Origin: Trema orientale
Taxonomy: Eukaryota; Streptophyta; Magnoliopsida; Rosales; Cannabaceae
DNA: 64,000 bases
Direction of reading: 5' to 3'
Assembly (NCBI GenBank): GCA_002914845.1
Contig: JXTC01000288.1
Coordinates: forward strand, 140,626 to 204,625
Shown: in pieces, positions 60,037 through 64,000 of the stretch
How positions within the stretch are numbered: position 1 is the first letter of the stretch
Layout: every line of letters begins with the position of its first letter
The notes under the pieces: model-generated
Told to the model about the DNA's origin: nothing
Seen by the model: only the letters and a program-made list of their open reading frames with translations
The model's database searches: none
Program-made: the position numbers and the translations under genes

Positions 60037-61446
60037 TTACACACAAGTCTCAGGTGCAAAAGACAATGACTGTTTTGATAGGCTAGCATCAAACAAGAAT
60101 CGGTAATTCGTTTGCTGAAATGCCCCTAGAATGGTCGGTCCATCGTCGTCAATAATCAGCATAGCCAAACACCGAACCGCACCGAAATCTTCAAAAACAA
60201 CGTCCGGTGTCATAAAAAAATCCGCCCCCTTTAAATGGTACGTCAATGGAGGAAAAGCATAACCACCCGGCGGCAGAGGCGTCGTCGTCAGATTATAACA
60301 AAGGTCAAACTTCCCCATTCCTCGTGGTATCGGACGCAATGAAGGGTAGCGTCGCGCAATGTACTTGATCATTTCTGTCTTCAAAATCTTGTACGCATTA
60401 TCCACAAGGAAAGAGTAGGGACTACCCGAGTCGAACACGAACCCGCCTTTGAGGTTACTTTTCAATTGAAATGCGGATGCACTGATATTGAGCCGTGTTT
60501 TGTCGATGCTGATACCAAACATGGACACATAGTACTTTGGAAGGCCCACCAACGGTGTCGTTTGGAGGCCTCGATGGCTTATGGTAGCATCGTCGCCGAA
60601 ATGTAACATTGTTGGCCAGTCTGACGTCGTTAGGCAGTAAGAGAAACGTCGTTTGGTTTTGTTTTCCAGTTGAATCAGGAGCGAACGCGCAGTCGGCGCC
60701 AGACCGAAAATTCCGGCGATCACGTTGTTGGGTGCGCTGAAAGGAAGATTTCGATTGTCTAAGCCGCAACCGAACAATATGGACGTGTATTTTGCTGTCG
60801 TTTCGTTAGTATTCGTCGCGAACGTAAAAGTTTCGGTTGAAAGCAAGCCAGTGCTCGTGCTAGCTCGATAACGATTGTGGTAGCGACAGTACAACTTGTC
60901 ACTAGTACACAATTTGGGGACACAGAGTGTGTGGTTGCATGGCAACTTATGGTAGGACGAAGATTCTTGATACTTGAAGTTTCCGGTACCGCTAACGGGG
61001 AAACAATTGGTGCATCCTTCACACTGAACCCATGTGAGATCAGTGCTAGTATCCATGACCAAATAGGGTGAGAAAAGCTTTGAGCCAATGGATAATTGTG
61101 TCATGTAATAGCCGCTCGGGGCACGGCGGCGAACTGGGGGTCGCAGTGTGATTGCGTTGGGTTTTGAGGTAAAATAATTGGTTGAACCTCTGAAAGCTGG
61201 AATAGTATTGCTCAGGATCATGGAATGTTGTTTGGTATTTAGTTCTGCGCGTGTTCGAGATATTTCGAACAGGTTGTAGTGTTTCTCCTCGAGAGAGAGA
61301 TTTGTTTGGAATAGGGAAGTGATTGGGGTGAGCTTAATGCTAAAGCCGTGGATTCCAATATTTAGCATGGTAATTGTTAATGTGAGCATGAAGATCATCA
61401 TGATGAGTTTGGTTAATGCAATACCGTTTGTTTTCGAAGGAGCCAT
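60037..61446 (-). CDS. Aspartic protease copy D, nepenthesin-type, intact (469 aa)
   Basis: Single-exon A1-family protease, paralogue of copy C over its whole length. A hydrophobic signal segment spans about residues 10-30; the propeptide includes sequon NLS (49); the mature part starts near SGYYMTQLSIGSKLFSPYLV. The first motif is D132-T-S-T: the invariant Gly of D-T-G-S is Ser. The second motif is canonical D339-S-G-S (VFDSGSPYSFLV). The cysteine insert is present (CEGCTNC, PCNHTLC, LYCRY) and the YGDGS flap is replaced by NRYRASTSTG. The C-terminus ILGAFQQTNYRFLFDAS..FAPETCV is complete. Secretory or vacuolar localisation is inferred. The Gly-to-Ser change next to the catalytic Asp may reduce activity. 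Confidence 0.93.
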   Translation of the reverse strand: MAPSKTNGIALTKLIMMIFMLTLTITMLNIGIHGFSIKLTPITSLFQTNLSLEEKHYNLFEISRTRAELNTKQHSMILSNTIPAFRGSTNYFTSKPNAITLRPPVRRRAPSGYYMTQLSIGSKLFSPYLVMDTSTDLTWVQCEGCTNCFPVSGTGNFKYQESSSYHKLPCNHTLCVPKLCTSDKLYCRYHNRYRASTSTGLLSTETFTFATNTNETTAKYTSILFGCGLDNRNLPFSAPNNVIAGIFGLAPTARSLLIQLENKTKRRFSYCLTTSDWPTMLHFGDDATISHRGLQTTPLVGLPKYYVSMFGISIDKTRLNISASAFQLKSNLKGGFVFDSGSPYSFLVDNAYKILKTEMIKYIARRYPSLRPIPRGMGKFDLCYNLTTTPLPPGGYAFPPLTYHLKGADFFMTPDVVFEDFGAVRCLAMLIIDDDGPTILGAFQQTNYRFLFDASLSKQSLSFAPETCV

Positions 61447-61685
61447 CTTTTTGCTTAGAAATTTGATGGAGGGATGACAACTCTTTAGGGCAAACGAAAA
61501 TGATCAGATCTTTTTTTTTTTTGATGTGTATATATAGAAGATCGAAGCCACCAGCAGGGAGTGGTGGTATTTTGTTCTCTTCGATTTTTCTTTTTTTTTT
61601 TGGGGTCAAGAATACCCAGAGAGAGTACTTTATATCACCATATAACTAATATCTTAATGACAGCTAGAGTTATACTTTATAGTAA

Positions 61686-61709
61686 ATGCATGAGATTTGC
61701 ATTAAATGC
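61686..61709 (-). promoter_or_regulatory. Shared upstream block, copy D
   Basis: ATGCATGAGATTTGCATTAA lies about 245 bp upstream of the copy D ATG and aligns with those of copies A, B and C. Confidence 0.5.
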
Positions 61710-61980
61710 TTCATCAATAAAGCAGAGTTACTAATATGGATTTCCATAGATAAGTGCAAAAGAAAAGGATTCCCACAGAATGAATGACTTTTGGGTAAAG
61801 ACTGACTCGTATGTATGAGTGGATGGTATCTGGTTTTGGTAAATGACGTGGGCTAGCTATATAGAGCCTATGACACAGTACTTTCTCTCTTAAATCAAGC
61901 TGCATAAAAAATTTGGCATATATCGATTATCAACCTACTTTATAAAGTATCTTGTCATTCGGAAAACACAAATTTTGTAA

Positions 61981-62310
61981 AATCACTACAAAAAATTTTA
62001 CTTAGTCACAAAAAGTGAAATATTTACTACTAAAAAAATGATATCATATCATTATTCCGTGATTAAAAATTCTATGGCCAAAAGTTTATAACGGAAAATG
62101 TATTTTATTATGATATATATTTTTAGTCACATCCAATTTTAAAAATATATATAAAAGGTGTCATTAATTGAACATTAGTGACGATTTGTGGTTAAATCCT
62201 ATTTGTTAGTTACAAGAAATTTTTATTTACAATTAAATATCACTTTAAGTCAAAACTTTTTGTTGTGGCCGAAAAATTACCACTAATTGGTGATACTTTT
62301 TGTAGTGAAT
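61981..62310. mobile_element. CACTA-type MITE, 324 bp, with AAT target duplication
   Basis: The element spans 61984-62307: it begins CACTACAAAAAATTTTACTT and ends ACTTTTTGTAGTG, giving CACTACAAAAA inverted ends. The 3-bp target duplication AAT (61981-61983 and 62308-62310) is perfect. The interior has no coding sequence. End sequences differ from those of the large CACTA at 45.9-52.6 kb, so it was mobilised by another family. Confidence 0.92.
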
Positions 62311-62404
62311 ATAAATTAGTATATGAGCTTATAAAAAATGGTCAGACATGTCCAGTCTGTCTAGCTAGACCAACATTAATGAAGAAAGAAATTAAAGATT
62401 AGGG

Positions 62405-63610
62405 AAGAAATGGTGAAGTTTGGACTTTTTCCTGGAGTTTTTATTTTTTATTTTTGTATAAAATTATTGAATCACTACTATAAACAACTTCTTAATTTGC
62501 CTTTTCACACTACTAAAAAGAAAGAAAAAAGAAAACCGTCACTTTTTCCATGTGGAACCCTATCACTAGAACAAGGACTAGTTGACTAAAAGAAACTAAT
62601 AATAAATGACAACTAGACAGTGAATAAAAAACGACAACAATTAAAGGACCACCACTAAAAGTAACGTTATTTATCATGGACCAGTAATTTTTATAATTCA
62701 ATTAGCTTCTTATCACTAAGGTTGGACACATTTTTTTAAAATAGTGAGGCCCATATTTAGACGTGAAAAGTTGACATTCACCCACATAGCTCGAGTTGGC
62801 TCGTAATTCATGAAAAGCATTTTTAAGTGGAAAAGGATAAAAATCCTGTGCATCAGTCTTCGACGTAGAGTTGCAGAGCTCATATTCATATCTTAAGATC
62901 CAAACTCAATGTCAAAAGAGAGAGAAAATTAAATTATGTACGCATAATTTCTCTATGTATCGTGACTAAAGCCTTATTTATTAACAAAACTAAGGTTATT
63001 GATTTATTAACATTCTCAAAGACCACCTAATTAGTGATCATTACAAACTAATTAGTGATAAAGTTTGGACTTTTTTTGGAGTTTTTTCTTTTCTTTTTTT
63101 TTTTTTTTATATAAAATGTAATCATTACAATAAACAAGCTCTTAATTTGCCATTTCACAAGCTGAGTAGGATTTTGACGACGTGTGAAATCTAGTCGATC
63201 TCATTACTCCATTATATCTCATTACGTATGTGTACATATATACTCAATATCACTCTTTGTACATTAAAGGGACCGAAACCAAATTATAATTAAATTGCGC
63301 AAAACTAAGCCATAAACTAATTAGGAAGAGTGGAATTTGTAATTTGGTTTAGCATTAAAGTAATATTTTGACTGATCATTACGAAGAGTGTAAAATAGAA
63401 TACGTTTAGGATTTTCTATATCTGACATAGAAAATAGCACAACAATAAATATGACACGTACTCCACTATTAGTTAAAATGCTATTTTTTTAATTTCTTTA
63501 TTGTTTAATAATTAACAAGAATTTTATAATTTGGTTTAGCAATGTACGCGTGTACATATATACTCAATGCTACTCTTTGTACATTAAAGTGACCGAAACC
63601 AAATTATAAG
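62405..63610. repeat. Duplicated upstream blocks between copies D and E
   Basis: GAAGTTTGGACTTTTTC..TAAACAACTTCTTAATTTGCC (62413-62503) recurs as AAAGTTTGGACTTTTTT..TAAACAAGCTCTTAATTTGCC (63061-63152). ACATATATACTCAATATCAC and the following ..TTTGTACATTAAAGGGACCG (63234-63293) recur at 63551-63612. The blocks indicate repeated local duplications in the protease array. No gene is seen here. Confidence 0.7.
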
Positions 63611-63663
63611 GGCATTATGTGCTTGCAAATTTTTTATTTGAGCATATATAATAACATGAATAT

Positions 63664-63912
63664 TTACACACAAGTCTCAGGTGCAAAAGACATGGACATT
63701 GTAGATATGCTACTAGCATCAAACAAGAACCGATAATTTGTTTGTTGCAAGGCCCCTAATATGGTCGGACCATCGTCGTTGATAACCAACATAGCCAAAC
63801 AACGAACCGTACCGAAAGATTCGAATACAACGTCCGGTTTCATAACAAAATCAGCTCCTCGCAAATGGTAAGTCAATGAAGGAAAAACATAACCTCCCGG
63901 TGGTGGTGTCAT
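63664..63912 (-). pseudogene. Aspartic protease copy E, C-terminal part only
   Basis: The minus strand reads TPPPGGYVFPSLTYHLRGAD, then FVMKPDVVFESFGTVRCLAM, then GPTILGALQQTNYRFLFDAS and FAPETCV before the stop at 63664. It is closest to copies C and D. Upstream of codon T the similarity ends abruptly: paralogues continue with a Cys-Tyr-Asn-Leu-Thr segment, while here unrelated GC-richer DNA begins. Either an insertion splits the gene, with the 5' part beyond the window, or the copy is truncated. Confidence 0.85.
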
Positions 63913-64000
63913 TGTGTTAGCCCCTTAGTCGGTGACTAGAACCGTGTCATGGAGAGAAGCGGCACCATGACACGAGTTCAAGGTTGAGGATGCACGCGGC
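63913..64000. other. Unrelated GC-rich DNA with a perfect 10-bp stem hairpin
   Basis: This segment interrupts protease copy E. It contains CGTGTCATGG (63943-63952) and its exact complement CCATGACACG (63965-63974) around a 12-bp loop. The base composition differs from its surroundings, which suggests the end of an inserted element, but the family cannot be named from 88 bp. Confidence 0.45.

Noticed and set aside
60455-61088. Overlapping minus-strand frames of 104 and 109 codons
   Set aside because: They are out-of-frame shadows of intact protease copy D.
1-64000. CRISPR arrays, operons, ribosome binding sites
   Set aside because: The window is plant nuclear DNA. The direct repeats seen are tandem duplications or transposon parts, without regular spacer structure.

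Overview
This is nuclear DNA from a flowering plant, most likely a eudicot (a rosid is plausible, but the species cannot be fixed from sequence alone). The evidence is AT-rich DNA, many short introns with GT/AG borders, plant-type housekeeping genes (HASTY, NOP58, a DRB2-type dsRNA-binding protein, an N-myristoylated CDK-like kinase), and plant mobile elements (MULE, CACTA, solo LTRs, tRNA-derived SINEs, microsatellite-targeting MITEs). Two N runs (14746-14750 and 30821) show it is an assembled scaffold.

Layout. 0.1-0.7 kb: a two-exon gene for a 67-aa Gly/Pro/Cys-rich protein, minus strand. 2.3-10.1 kb: HASTY (exportin-5 type), 22 exons, 1195 aa reconstructed, with two SINEs and a MITE in its introns. 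12.1-16.8 kb: CDK-like kinase, 7 coding exons, broken by an assembly gap in the activation segment. 18.2-21.1 kb: NOP58, 8 exons, 560 aa, with one GC-AG intron. 22.0-27.8 kb: a 5.8-kb Mutator-like element bounded by a 9-bp target duplication and almost emptied of coding sequence. 27.9-30.0 kb: duplicated non-coding DNA, a MITE in a TA microsatellite and a 0.5-kb foldback. 31.5-35.1 kb: DRB2-like gene with a leader intron. 35-40.5 kb: gene-poor, with a 9-bp-TSD MITE, a Ty1-copia integrase relic and another MITE. 40.5-64 kb: a tandem cluster of intronless nepenthesin-type aspartic proteases, all on the minus strand. Two copies are intact (467 and 469 aa), two are disabled (a 4-nt insertion; a nonsense codon), one is truncated near the window end, and three relic fragments lie between them. 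The cluster is broken up by a decayed CACTA transposon (45.85-52.59 kb) carrying a nested solo LTR, a second inverted solo LTR of the same family (56.98-59.43 kb), and a 324-bp CACTA MITE.

How the parts relate. All genes recognised here are on the minus strand. HASTY and DRB2 both belong to the plant small-RNA pathway, but nothing shows that their proximity is functional. The most unusual region is the protease array. Its two intact members have non-consensus first catalytic motifs (D-P-G-T and D-T-S-T instead of D-[TS]-G-[ST]) and a degraded flap, while the two disabled copies keep D-S-G-T. The second motif is canonical in both intact copies and in the frameshifted copy. Four copies share an upstream block about 245-275 bp before the start codon, and the one apparent exception is explained by a MITE insertion. 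The mobile elements can be ordered in time from nesting: Micron-like MITE into a SINE tail, solo LTR into CACTA, foldback into MULE.
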